A stretch of 37,457 bases of DNA. Origin: Pseudomonadota bacterium. Lineage in GTDB: Bacteria > Pseudomonadota > Gammaproteobacteria > Burkholderiales > Burkholderiaceae_C. Below, piece after piece: positions 14,340 to 23,327 of this stretch (the first letter of the stretch is position 1; every line of letters begins with the position of its first letter). A program made the translations under genes and the position numbers. Under the pieces are notes generated by a model. The model worked only from the letters and a program-made list of their open reading frames with translations, was not told where the DNA came from and did no database searches. Location: positions 1 to 37,457 of the forward strand of contig JAJZEB010000020.1 of NCBI GenBank assembly GCA_021805805.1. The letters run 5' to 3'.

Positions 14340-16178
14340 TCAGCCGCCGCGCAGGCGGGCGCGGCGCACGAAGCGCGCCGGCGACAGCGCATCGAGCAGG
14401 TCGCGTTCCAGCGGCGCGGGTTCGCCCTCGATCTGCGCCGCCAGCAGCTGCGCGCCCAGCGTGGCCATGACCAGACCGCGCGAGCCGAGCGCGGCGTGCA
14501 GGTACAAGCCGGGTACCGCGGGCCACGCGCGCGGTGGCGCCTGTGGCTTGTGCAATGCGTCCAGGTCGGGCCAGGCGCCGATCGCCGCGCGCCGGTCCGG
14601 GCCGACCGCGCGCATGCCTGCGAACAGCTGCGCGCCGGCCGGTGGCGCGGGCGCCAGCGGACCGGTGAGCGGCAGCAAGCCTTCGGCGATGTGCGCCCAG
14701 ACCTCGGTGGCGTCGAGAGCTGCGCTTTCGGCGTCCTCGTAGGTGGCGCCGACGAAGCTGCTCTGCGGCGCTGCGGGCAGCGGCATGGCGTAGGTCTGCG
14801 CCATGACGCCGCGGCGCAGCCCGCGCAGCGCCGGCAGCGCGCCTTCGGGCAGCACGAAGCCCTGGCCACGCTGACCGCGCAGCGGCAGCGCGTCGCCGTG
14901 CAGGTCGCTGGCGCGCAGCAGTCGCGGTGCATCGAGCGCGTTGGCCAGCACCACGCACGGCGCCTGCGCAAGCACCATGCCGTCGACGCCGAGCGCGTCC
15001 CAGCCTCCGCCCGCCTGGCGCAGGCGCTGCACCGTGGCCTGGCGCGGGGTCGCCGCGGCCTCGGCCAGCCAGGCGTCGATCAGCCCAGACGCGGCGGCGA
15101 CCCCGCCTTCGCTGATGGCGCCGCCGCAGTGCAACTGCGGCCCGCAATCGGGCAGCGGCGCGCTGCCCGGTTCGGCCATCAGGATTCCGCCGTCGATCCA
15201 GCAGTCGCCAACGGCCGCGGGCAGCGCCGTGCGCAGCCAGGCCAGGCCGCAGCGGCTCAGGCGCGCGAGCAGGTTGTCGTCGCGCGACGGACGCAGGTGC
15301 GCCAGACCTGCCGGCAGGCGCGGTGCTCCGGAGTCGAGCACCACCGTCTCCCAGCCGCGCGCGGCCAGCGCGCGCGCAGTCGCTGCGCCGGCCAGCCCAG
15401 AACCGATGACCAGCGCGCGGCGCTGCGCATGCGCCGGCAGCGCGGCGCGCGGCTCGGCGCCGCGCCGCGTCCAGCGCGGCGCGTAGCTTGCCTGCAGACG
15501 CTGCGCCTTGCCGCCGAAGCCGGGCAGCCGCTGCACTTCGAAGCCGGCGTCGCGCAGGCCGTCGCGCACCGCGCGCGCCACCGTATAGCTGGCCAGCCGC
15601 GCGCCGGGCCTGGCCAATCTGCCGAGCGCGCGCAGAACCGCCGGCTGCCACATCGCCGGATTGCGCTCCGGGGCGAATCCGTCGAGGTAGATCGCGTCGG
15701 CGCCGAGTTCGAGTTGCGGCAGCATCTGCGCCACGTCGCCCAGCGCCAGGGTCAGGCGCACGCGCCCGCCGTCGAACAGCAGCGGGTGCAGTCCGCGGCG
15801 CGGCGCCGGCCACGCCCGCGCCAGTTGCGCGGCCAGCGGTTGCAGCGCCGGGTCGACGCAGGACTGGTGCAATGCATCGGCGTGCAGCGGATGCAGTTCG
15901 ATGCCGACGTAGTGCAGCATCGCAGGGCGGCCTGGATCGTCGCGCCAGGCTTGCCAGGTGGCGAGGAAATTGGTGCCGAGGCCGAAGCCCGTTTCGAGCA
16001 CGACGAACTGGCGTCGCCCGTCCCATGCCCGCGGCGCCTCGAGCAGGCCGCAACCGGCCAGGAACACCGCGCGCGCCTGGCCCGCTGCGCCGGCGCGGCT
16101 GGAGTACACGTCGTCGTAGCGGGCGCTGTACGGGTGTCCGTCGGCGTCGTGCTGCAGCGGCTCGTGATCGATGCGCAT
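14340..16178 (-). CDS. mnmC: MnmC, bifunctional tRNA mnm5s2U34 enzyme
   Basis: A 612-residue fusion that finishes the wobble modification mnm5s2U34 in tRNA. The N-terminal methyltransferase domain (about residues 1-240) has the SAM motif LETGFGLGTNF and the catalytic-type segment IYLDGFAPERNPAMW. The C-terminal FAD-dependent oxidase domain (about 255-600) begins with the dinucleotide-binding motif VIGSGLAGAATARALA. The methyltransferase-then-oxidoreductase order is that of gammaproteobacterial MnmC. It follows the 5-FCL gene by 10 bases on the same strand and ends near the 12-bp array. Confidence 0.94.
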   Translation of the reverse strand: MRIDHEPLQHDADGHPYSARYDDVYSSRAGAAGQARAVFLAGCGLLEAPRAWDGRRQFVVLETGFGLGTNFLATWQAWRDDPGRPAMLHYVGIELHPLHADALHQSCVDPALQPLAAQLARAWPAPRRGLHPLLFDGGRVRLTLALGDVAQMLPQLELGADAIYLDGFAPERNPAMWQPAVLRALGRLARPGARLASYTVARAVRDGLRDAGFEVQRLPGFGGKAQRLQASYAPRWTRRGAEPRAALPAHAQRRALVIGSGLAGAATARALAARGWETVVLDSGAPRLPAGLAHLRPSRDDNLLARLSRCGLAWLRTALPAAVGDCWIDGGILMAEPGSAPLPDCGPQLHCGGAISEGGVAAASGLIDAWLAEAAATPRQATVQRLRQAGGGWDALGVDGMVLAQAPCVVLANALDAPRLLRASDLHGDALPLRGQRGQGFVLPEGALPALRGLRRGVMAQTYAMPLPAAPQSSFVGATYEDAESAALDATEVWAHIAEGLLPLTGPLAPAPPAGAQLFAGMRAVGPDRRAAIGAWPDLDALHKPQAPPRAWPAVPGLYLHAALGSRGLVMATLGAQLLAAQIEGEPAPLERDLLDALSPARFVRRARLRGG

Positions 16179-16188
16179 CGCGTCGCCC

Positions 16189-16800
16189 TCAGGCAGTCCC
16201 GGCGTGAAGGCCGTACGCTGCGCATTCGGTCAGCACCAGATCGAGCAACTGGTCGTGCGGTTCGGCGCGCAGATGGTCGACGCGGCAGGCCTCGAACGCC
16301 AAGCCGATCGTGAACACCTCGCTGCGCCCGGCCAGGTAGCGGTCGTAATAGCCGCCGCCGTAGCCCAGCCGCAGGCCGATGTCGGCGAAACCCACGCACG
16401 GCAGCAGCAGCAGCTCGGGGACCAGCACCGTATCGGTGCGCGCCGGTTCGGCGATTCCGTACGGACCTTCGCGCAATGCGTCGCCTGCTCGCCAGGCGGC
16501 GAAGCGCATGCGGCGCGTGGGCGGGTCGACCAGCGGCAAGGCCAGCAGCAGGTCGCGGCGTTCGCGCTGCAAGGCGTCGAGCAGCGGCAACGGGTCGTAT
16601 TCGCCGCGGGTGGCGCAGTACGCACCGATCGATGCCGGGCGCAGCCGCTGCAGTGCGCGCCGCAGCGCCGCGTCGAGCGCCGCGTCGAGTTCGGCGCGCC
16701 CGGGCAGCGCGGCACGCCGTGCGAGAAGCTCGCGGCGCAGCGCAGCGCGATCCTCGTCGTCCGGCACACGAACAATCAATGTCGGAGAATTCGGGTTCAC
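16189..16800 (-). CDS. ygfA: 5-formyltetrahydrofolate cyclo-ligase
   Basis: An enzyme of about 203 residues that converts 5-formyltetrahydrofolate to 5,10-methenyltetrahydrofolate with ATP. Family motifs are RRELLARRAAL near the N-terminus, YDPLPLLDALQ, and VPELLLLPCVGFADIGLRLGYGGGYYDRYL near the C-terminus (split here only by reading). There is no ATG at a suitable place. GTG at 16800 has a GAGG-like ribosome site, and GTG at 16767 (192 residues) is the alternative. It diverges from slt with only about 15 bases between the starts, so each promoter must lie in or next to the other gene. Confidence 0.88.
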   Translation of the reverse strand: MNPNSPTLIVRVPDDEDRAALRRELLARRAALPGRAELDAALDAALRRALQRLRPASIGAYCATRGEYDPLPLLDALQRERRDLLLALPLVDPPTRRMRFAAWRAGDALREGPYGIAEPARTDTVLVPELLLLPCVGFADIGLRLGYGGGYYDRYLAGRSEVFTIGLAFEACRVDHLRAEPHDQLLDLVLTECAAYGLHAGTA

Positions 16801-16815
16801 GCTACAGTTCGCCTC

Positions 16816-18834
16816 ATGAGTCCTGCCGTCGGATATTCGCGTATTGTGCCCCGGGCCGCGAGGCGCGCGCTGCGCCGGCTGGCGCAGGCCGGGTTGGTCC
16901 TGTTCCTCTTGGGTGCGGCGGCTTGCGCTGCGGTTCAACGCGACGACGGCCCCGCGGTGCGTGCGGCCTGGGACGGATTCCAGCGCGGCGATCCGCTGCC
17001 GGCGCAGCGCGCGCTGGCCGGCGCCCATACGACCTTGCTCGAACCCTGGCTCGCGTACTGGTCGCTCGAGCCGAATTTGCGCCAGATGACCGAGGCCGAT
17101 TTCGAGCGTTTCGCGCGCGATTACCCGCACACCTACGTGCTCGCGAGGCTGCGCGACGCCTGGCTGCTCGAACTCGGGCGCCGCCGCGACTGGGCTGATT
17201 TCGCCCGTGTCTACCCGCAGCAGCGTCCCGGGGCCGACACCCAGGTCGAATGCTACGAACTGGAACGCCGCTTCGAAGTCGACGGCGTCGACACCAGCGC
17301 CGAGTTGCTGCCGCTGTGGGACGTGCATCCAGGCGGTGGAGTCGGCTGCAATTCGGCCGCGCACGCACTGGCGCAGGCCGGGCGAATCGACCAGCAGCAG
17401 CTTTGGCGGCGAATCCAGGGCTTTTTCCGCGAAGGTCGTTACCAGGCGGCGCTGGATTTCGCCCCCGAGCTGCCGACCGGCGCCTGGAAAGGAATCGACC
17501 GCGCCGCGCACGATCCGCTGCCGCTGGTGCTGCATGCGCTGCACCACGGCGTTGCGCGCGACCCGATGCGCCGCGCGTTCGTGGTCCTGGCGCTGCTGCG
17601 TCTGGGCGACCAGGACCCGCAGCAGGCCATGCGGCTGCTCGACGGCGGTTTCGACGGATTGTCGTCGCGCGAGCGGGCCGCGATCGCGTACCACGCCGCG
17701 CGCAGCGCGGCACTGCAGCTCTTGCCCGATGCCGCGCGCTGGTTCGGCCAGGCGGCGCGCCTGGACGCCAGCTACCAGCCGCAGCCGACCACGGTCGACT
17801 GGATGCTGCGTGCAGCGCTGCGGGCGCAGGACTGGAACATGGTCGACCGTGTCTCCGGGCAATTGATCGCGCGCGACGGGCCACGCCCCGAATGGGTCTA
17901 CTGGCGCGCCGTCGCCGAGCAGCGCCTGGGCCGCGACGCGCCTGCGCGCGCGCTGTACGCGCAGATCGCTTCGCCGTGGTCGTTCTTCGGCCAGCTCGCC
18001 ACCGAGGCGCTCGGCCAGCGCATCAGCCTGCCGCCGCCGATCGCGCCGCCGAGCGCGCAGGCAGTCGCGGCGCAACGCGCGCGGCCCGAGATCCGGCGGG
18101 CGCTGGCTTTGTACGCGCTGCAGATCTACGCACCCGCGGCGCAGCAATGGAGCTATGCGCTGCGCGGCCTCGACGATTCCGCGCTGCATGCCGCCGCGCA
18201 GCTGGCTTGCGCGCGCCAGGCCTGGATGCTGTGCATCGACGCCAGCGAGCGCATGCAAGGCGGGGTCGACTGGGGGCAGCGCTACGTGATGCCGTACCGC
18301 GACGCGATCGCCGCAGCTGCGCGCAGCACCGGCGTCAGCGAGGCGCTGGTGTTCGGACTGATCCGCCAGGAATCGCGGTTCGCCGACGACATCAGCTCGT
18401 GGGCCGGCGCACACGGCCTGATGCAGCTGATGCCGCAGACCGCGCGCTGGGTCGCTCGCAAGATCGGCATGAGCGACTACGCGCCCGAGGACATCGGCCG
18501 CGCGCGAACCAATGTCGCGCTGGGCGCCGCGTACCTGGGCATGCTGCTGCAGCGTTTCGACGGTTCGCAGGCGATGGCCGCGGCCGGCTACAACGCCGGC
18601 CCCGGACGCCCTGCGCGCTGGCGCGCGCAGGATCCCGACGACTTCCCGCAGTCGCTCGGCGGGGCGCTGTTCACCGAAAGCATCCCGATCCAGGAAACGC
18701 GCGACTACGTCGAACGCGTGCTGGCCAACGCGACCGTCTACGCCGCGCGCCTCAGCGGTGCGCCGCAATCCCTAGAATCGAGACTGCGCCTGGCCGCTGC
18801 GGGAACGCCGGCCGCTCAACCGGCCATGCCGTGA
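16816..18834 (+). CDS. slt: Soluble lytic murein transglycosylase (Slt family)
   Basis: A 672-residue periplasmic enzyme that cleaves peptidoglycan with formation of 1,6-anhydro-muramic acid. An N-terminal hydrophobic export signal lies at about residues 24-40 (LVLFLLGAAACAA), a long alpha-helical superhelical region at about 50-470, and the C-terminal transglycosylase domain from about 495. The catalytic glutamate is E519 in the motif IRQESRF, followed by GLMQLMPQTA and AAAGYNAGPGR. It is the first of five co-directional genes; the epimerase-like gene follows after 19 bases. The ATG at 16816 is preferred, but the unusual 20-residue basic stretch before the signal leaves room for a later start. 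Confidence 0.93.
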   Translation: MSPAVGYSRIVPRAARRALRRLAQAGLVLFLLGAAACAAVQRDDGPAVRAAWDGFQRGDPLPAQRALAGAHTTLLEPWLAYWSLEPNLRQMTEADFERFARDYPHTYVLARLRDAWLLELGRRRDWADFARVYPQQRPGADTQVECYELERRFEVDGVDTSAELLPLWDVHPGGGVGCNSAAHALAQAGRIDQQQLWRRIQGFFREGRYQAALDFAPELPTGAWKGIDRAAHDPLPLVLHALHHGVARDPMRRAFVVLALLRLGDQDPQQAMRLLDGGFDGLSSRERAAIAYHAARSAALQLLPDAARWFGQAARLDASYQPQPTTVDWMLRAALRAQDWNMVDRVSGQLIARDGPRPEWVYWRAVAEQRLGRDAPARALYAQIASPWSFFGQLATEALGQRISLPPPIAPPSAQAVAAQRARPEIRRALALYALQIYAPAAQQWSYALRGLDDSALHAAAQLACARQAWMLCIDASERMQGGVDWGQRYVMPYRDAIAAAARSTGVSEALVFGLIRQESRFADDISSWAGAHGLMQLMPQTARWVARKIGMSDYAPEDIGRARTNVALGAAYLGMLLQRFDGSQAMAAAGYNAGPGRPARWRAQDPDDFPQSLGGALFTESIPIQETRDYVERVLANATVYAARLSGAPQSLESRLRLAAAGTPAAQPAMP

Positions 18835-18853
18835 CGCGGCGCAGCGAGGGTCT

Positions 18854-19843
18854 ATGGACAACATCATCGTATTCGGGGGCGCAGGGTTCATCGGCACGCG
18901 GCTGGTCGCCCGGCTGAGCGCAGCCGGGCACCGGGTGTGCGTGCCCACGCGCCGTCGCGAGCGGGCCCGGCATCTGCTGCCGCTGCCGACCGTCGAAGTG
19001 GTCGAGGTCGACACCTTCGACGGCGCGACGCTGGAGCGTCTGCTGCACGGGCGCGACGCGGTGGCCAATCTGGTCGGTGTGCTGCACGGCCGCCGCGCGC
19101 GCCCGTACGGGCCCGAATTCGCGCGCGCGCATCAGCGGCTGCCGCAGAACCTGGCGCAGGCCTGCGCCAGCGTCGGCGTTCCCAGGCTGGTGCACGTCAG
19201 CGCGCTGGGCGCCGACAGCGCCGGATGTTCGATGTACCTGCGTTCCAAGGGCGACGGCGAGGCCGCGCTGCGCGCGCAGGTCGGATTGCGCTGGACCATC
19301 ATGCGGCCTTCGGTCGTGTTCGGGCCGGGAGACCGTTTCCTGCACCTGTTCGCCGCGCTGCAGCGGGTGATGCCGGTGGTTCTGCTCGGTGGCGCGCGGC
19401 AACGTTTCGCTCCGGTGTACGTCGACGATGTGGCTTGCGCGCTGCAGCACGCGCTGGTCGGCCCGCGCGCCGAGGCCACCGTGGGGCGCGTCTACGAGCT
19501 CGGCGGGCCGCGCAGCTACGCGCTGGCCGAGCTGGTGCGGCTGGCCGGAGCCTGGGCCGGTGTCGCGCACGGCCGCGGCCGACCGGTGCTGGCGCTGCCC
19601 GATGCGCCGGCGCGGGTGTTGGCCGCCTTGCTCGAACACGCGCCGGGCGGGCCGCTGATGAGCCGGGACAATCTCGATTCGATGCGCGTGCCCAGCGTTC
19701 CGACTGGCGCCTTGCCCGGGATCGACGCGCCCGAGCTCGGTGTCGGCCAGGCGCACAGCATCGAAGCCGTCGCCGCCGACGATCTGGGCCGGCGCGGGGC
19801 GCAGGCCCGCTTCGACGCCTGGCGCATGATCGCCGGCCGTTGA
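18854..19843 (+). CDS. NDUFA9-like NAD(P)-binding epimerase-family protein
   Basis: A 329-residue protein of the atypical short-chain dehydrogenase/epimerase group related to the NDUFA9 subunit of complex I. The nucleotide-binding motif VFGGAGFIGTRLVARL is at the N-terminus. The segments NLVGVLHGRR, VHVSALGADS, YLRSKGDGE and IMRPSVVFGPGDRF are typical, with YxxxK altered to YLRSK. In Burkholderiales this gene commonly sits between slt and a GST gene, as here. Its physiological role is not established. GAGGG lies just before the ATG. Confidence 0.88.
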   Translation: MDNIIVFGGAGFIGTRLVARLSAAGHRVCVPTRRRERARHLLPLPTVEVVEVDTFDGATLERLLHGRDAVANLVGVLHGRRARPYGPEFARAHQRLPQNLAQACASVGVPRLVHVSALGADSAGCSMYLRSKGDGEAALRAQVGLRWTIMRPSVVFGPGDRFLHLFAALQRVMPVVLLGGARQRFAPVYVDDVACALQHALVGPRAEATVGRVYELGGPRSYALAELVRLAGAWAGVAHGRGRPVLALPDAPARVLAALLEHAPGGPLMSRDNLDSMRVPSVPTGALPGIDAPELGVGQAHSIEAVAADDLGRRGAQARFDAWRMIAGR

Positions 19844-19866
19844 TCGGCGCAACCGGAGGGGTTTCG

Positions 19867-20526
19867 ATGCGCGTGCTGATCATCGGCAACAAGAACTACT
19901 CGTCGTGGTCGATGAGACCGTGGGTGCTGATGCGCCACTTTGCCATCGCGTTCACCGAGCGGGCGCTTCGGCTCGGCAGCGCGGAGTTCCACGATGCGCT
20001 GGCCGGGCTGACTCCGACGCAGACCGTTCCGGTCCTGCTCGACGGTGACCTCGTCGTGCCCGATTCGCTGGCCATCGTCGAGTACCTGGCCGAGGCGTTC
20101 GCGCAGCACGCGATCTGGCCTGCCGACTCCGCGGCACGCGCCCGGGCGCGGGTGCTGTGCGCGACCATGCACTCGGGTTTCACTGCGCTGCGAAGCTCGA
20201 TGCCGATGAACATCGAGGCCCGGTTGCCGGGGCTTGGCTGGAATCTGGCCGTGCAGCGCGATCTCGATCGCATCTGCGCGTTGTGGCGCGGCGCGCTGGA
20301 CGCCAGCGGTGGCCCGTTCCTGTACGGCGCCTTTGGCGCCGCCGACGCGTTCTACGCGCCGGTGTGCGCGCGGCTGCGCACCTACGCACCGGCGTTGCCG
20401 GAGTTCGCCGCGGACTACGTCGAACGCGTTCTCGCCGTGCCGGCCGTCGTCCAGTGGTGCGATTGCGCGTGTGCCGAGCACGACTACGTCGCCGAGGGCG
20501 AGCCGTACCGCGCGCGCGCAAGCTGA
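19867..20526 (+). CDS. Glutathione S-transferase family protein
   Basis: A 219-residue GST-fold protein. The thioredoxin-like domain covers about residues 1-80, with a likely glutathione-activating serine in the segment NKNYSSWSMRPW and the gamma-site DSLAIVEYLAE. The all-helical domain follows. The start is supported by GGAGGGG ending five bases before the ATG. The upstream part of the same frame overlaps the epimerase gene and is not coding. The substrate is unknown; the strong context link with slt and the NDUFA9-like gene is seen in relatives. Confidence 0.9.
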   Translation: MRVLIIGNKNYSSWSMRPWVLMRHFAIAFTERALRLGSAEFHDALAGLTPTQTVPVLLDGDLVVPDSLAIVEYLAEAFAQHAIWPADSAARARARVLCATMHSGFTALRSSMPMNIEARLPGLGWNLAVQRDLDRICALWRGALDASGGPFLYGAFGAADAFYAPVCARLRTYAPALPEFAADYVERVLAVPAVVQWCDCACAEHDYVAEGEPYRARAS

Positions 20527-20584
20527 AGTGTTGCGCGCGCTGAGCGCGCGTTTCGATCGTTTCTCCGAATTCTCGTATCCACCG

Positions 20585-22606
20585 ATGCTCAATGCCGCGC
20601 AGGAACGCGCCGTCAACCACCTCAGCGGGCCCTGCCTGGTCATCGCCGGAGCCGGCAGCGGCAAGACCCGGGTCATCACCCACAAGATCGCCAGGCTGCT
20701 CAAGGCCGGCTACGCGCCCGGCGAGATCGCCGCGATCACCTTCACCAACAAGGCCGCAGCCGAAATGCGCGAGCGCGCCCGCGAATTGCTCGACGACCGC
20801 CGCGCAGCGCGCGAACTCGTCATTTCGACCTTCCACGCGCTGGGTGTGCGCATGCTGCGCGAGGACGGCGGCGCGCTGGGCCTGAAGGAGCAGTTCTCGA
20901 TCCTCGACAGCGACGACGTCGCATCGCTGCTGCGCGAGGCCGGCGCGACCACCGACGCCAAGCTGGCGCGTGCCTGGCAATGGCGCATCAGCCAGTGGAA
21001 GAGCGCCTTGCTCGATCCCGAAACGGCCGCGCGCACTGCGCAAGGCTCCGACGACGTGCAGGCCGCACGGGTCTGGGCGCGCTACGCCGAGCAGCTCGCC
21101 GCGTACCAGGCGGTCGATTTCGACGACCTGATGGTGCTGCCGCTGCGCTTGCTGCAGCAGCACCCCGATGTGCGCGCGCGCTGGCGCGAGCGGCTGCGCT
21201 ACCTGCTGGTCGACGAATACCAGGACACCAGCGACGCGCAGTACCAGCTGCTGAAGCTGCTCGCAGGCGACAGCGGGCGCTTCACCGCGGTGGGCGACGA
21301 CGACCAGAGCATTTACGGCTGGCGCGGCGCCACTTTGGACAACCTGCGGCAATTGCCGAACGACTACCCGCAGCTCGAAGTCATCAAGCTGGAACAGAAC
21401 TACCGGTCGACGAATTCGATTCTGCGCGCGGCCAACGCGGTCATTTCGTCCAATCCGAAGATCTATCCGAAGCGGTTGTGGAGCGAGCATGGCGAGGGCG
21501 ATCCGGTCGAGGTGCGCGAAGCCGACAGCGACGAGGACGAGGCCGAGCGCATCGTGGCGAAGGTCCAGGCGCTGCGCGGCGGGCGCGGCGCCAAGCTCGC
21601 CGACATCGCGGTGCTTTACCGCGCCAACCACCAGTCGCGGCCGATCGAACAGGCGCTGCGCCGCGCCAACATCGCGTACGTGGTCAGCGGCGGGCAGAGT
21701 TTTTTCGATCGAGCCGAAATCAAGGACGTCTGCGCCTACCTGCGGCTGCTGGCCAACCCGGACGACGACCCCGCGTTCCTGCGCGCGGTGACCACGCCCA
21801 AGCGCGGCATCGGCGCAGCGACGCTGAAGAGCCTGGGTGCGTTCGCCTCGCAGTGGAAAGTCTCGCTGTTCGATGCGCTGTTCCGCGACGCGATGCCGGC
21901 TGCGGTCGGCCAGCGCCAGGCCGACGCGCTGCGCGAGTTCGCAAGGCTGATGCACGACATTGAGTGGCGCAGTCGAACCGAACCGGCGGGCGAATTGCTG
22001 CGTTCGCTGCTCGCCGCGGTCGGCTACGAGGCTCATCTGCGCGAAGCGTCGGACAACGAACGCGAGGCCGCGCAGCGCTGGAGCAACGTCAACGATTTCT
22101 GCGACTGGATCGGCCGCAAGGCAGAGGAGGACAAACGCGACCTCAAGCGCATGGCGCAGATGGTCGCGCTGATCACCCAGTTGTCCGAGCGCGGCGAGCA
22201 GGCCGACGCGGTCACGCTGTCGACCCTGCACGCGGCCAAGGGACTCGAGTGGCCGCATGTCTGGCTGGCCGGCTGCGAGGACGGCATGCTGCCGTTCTAC
22301 ACCGACGAGCGCCCGTTGACCGACAGCGGGCTGGAGGAAGAGCGGCGGTTGATGTATGTCGGCGTCACGCGGGCTCGGCGCACGCTGACGCTGAGCCATT
22401 GCCGCAAGCGGCGCGCGCATGCGCGCAATGCGCGCGCCTGCACGCCGAGCCGGTTCCTTGCCGACTTGCGCGCCGAGTTGCCGAAAACGGATGGGCGCGC
22501 CAGCGCACTGGCCCGGCTGGCCGCGCTGCGCGGGCGCCTCGGCGCGGCCGATGCCACCGAGGCGGGCAGCGCAGCGGCCGACGCTGCCGGGACTGCGGCA
22601 TCGTGA
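20585..22606 (+). CDS. rep: ATP-dependent DNA helicase Rep
   Basis: A 673-residue superfamily 1A 3'-5' helicase, the same length as E. coli Rep. Motifs run in order: MLNAAQERAV (Q motif), IAGAGSGKTRV (Walker A), ITFTNKAAAEM, LLVDEYQDTSDAQYQLL (Walker B), VGDDDQSIYGWRGA, LEQNYRST, LSTLHAAKGLEWPHV and LMYVGVTRARRTL. It removes proteins ahead of replication forks and helps restart them. The start at ATG 20585 matches the Rep N-terminus; the open frame upstream is overlap with the GST gene. It ends in a GTGA overlap with the LysE-type gene. Confidence 0.96.
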   Translation: MLNAAQERAVNHLSGPCLVIAGAGSGKTRVITHKIARLLKAGYAPGEIAAITFTNKAAAEMRERARELLDDRRAARELVISTFHALGVRMLREDGGALGLKEQFSILDSDDVASLLREAGATTDAKLARAWQWRISQWKSALLDPETAARTAQGSDDVQAARVWARYAEQLAAYQAVDFDDLMVLPLRLLQQHPDVRARWRERLRYLLVDEYQDTSDAQYQLLKLLAGDSGRFTAVGDDDQSIYGWRGATLDNLRQLPNDYPQLEVIKLEQNYRSTNSILRAANAVISSNPKIYPKRLWSEHGEGDPVEVREADSDEDEAERIVAKVQALRGGRGAKLADIAVLYRANHQSRPIEQALRRANIAYVVSGGQSFFDRAEIKDVCAYLRLLANPDDDPAFLRAVTTPKRGIGAATLKSLGAFASQWKVSLFDALFRDAMPAAVGQRQADALREFARLMHDIEWRSRTEPAGELLRSLLAAVGYEAHLREASDNEREAAQRWSNVNDFCDWIGRKAEEDKRDLKRMAQMVALITQLSERGEQADAVTLSTLHAAKGLEWPHVWLAGCEDGMLPFYTDERPLTDSGLEEERRLMYVGVTRARRTLTLSHCRKRRAHARNARACTPSRFLADLRAELPKTDGRASALARLAALRGRLGAADATEAGSAAADAAGTAAS

Positions 22607-23244
22607 GTGCGCGCTGGACGCCGCTGGTCGCGCTGGCCGCGGTCTACCTGCCGGCGCTGGCGAGCCCGGGGCCGAACTTCCTCGCCGTCACCCGAGCCGC
22701 GCTCGACGGCTCGCGTCGCCAAGGCGTGGCCACCGCGCTCGGCGTGGCCAGCGGCAGCACGCTGCAGGCACTGCTGGCGGCCAGCAGCGTCGGGCTGCTG
22801 CTCGCGCACGCGCCCGCAGCGCAGCGCGTCGTGGCATTGGTCGGGGGCGCCTATCTGCTGTACGTCGCGCGCAACGTCTTGCGTCAGGCGCACGGCGTGC
22901 TGCCGGCCGACGCCGCGCCGGCCGCGCGGCCGGCGGTCGCGCTGCACGCGGCTTTCCGCGCAGGGCTGTTGACCAATCTGACCAATCCGAAGGCCCTGGT
23001 TTTCTTCTCGACCATTTTCACCGCGCTGGTCGGCCCCGGCATGCCGTCAGCGTTGCGTTTCGCTGCGGTTGCGATGATCTGCGCGCTGTCGACCTGCTGG
23101 CATCTGGCGCTGGCCACCTTGTTCATGCAACCGGCGGTACGTACCGTTTATGCGCGGGTGCGTCCGAACCTGCTTCGCGTGACCGCGATGGCGATCGGAG
23201 GGTTCGGTCTGCACCTGCTGTGGGACGCGGCGCGCGTGCGCTGA
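22603..23244 (+). CDS. LysE/RhtB-family amino-acid exporter
   Basis: A 213-residue inner-membrane protein with five to six predicted helices. The family motif ASPGPNFLAVTRAALDGSRR is near the N-terminus and GLLTNLTNPKALVFFSTIF in the middle; together they mark the RhtB/LysE translocators. Members export amino acids or related small molecules; the substrate cannot be told from the sequence. It starts with GTG, which overlaps the rep stop as GTGA, so translation may depend on rep. A helicase-exporter pairing has no obvious functional sense. Confidence 0.9.
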   Translation: MSARWTPLVALAAVYLPALASPGPNFLAVTRAALDGSRRQGVATALGVASGSTLQALLAASSVGLLLAHAPAAQRVVALVGGAYLLYVARNVLRQAHGVLPADAAPAARPAVALHAAFRAGLLTNLTNPKALVFFSTIFTALVGPGMPSALRFAAVAMICALSTCWHLALATLFMQPAVRTVYARVRPNLLRVTAMAIGGFGLHLLWDAARVR

Positions 23245-23327
23245 GCGCGGCCAGCGCCGCGCGTTGCGGTGCGGACGCAGGGCGCGCCATCGGGTTCGGG
23301 GTTCGGCGCGGCCTGGTGCACGCGGCC

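Noticed and set aside
12161-14971. Minus-strand frame with a repeated LSPH peptide through the 12-bp array
   Set aside because: It is produced by the stop-free 12-bp array and runs antisense to nadC and nadA and out of frame with mnmC.
16189-18768. 859-codon minus-strand open frame across slt and the cyclo-ligase
   Set aside because: Only the last 200 or so codons resemble a protein (5-FCL). The rest is antisense to a well-supported lytic transglycosylase.
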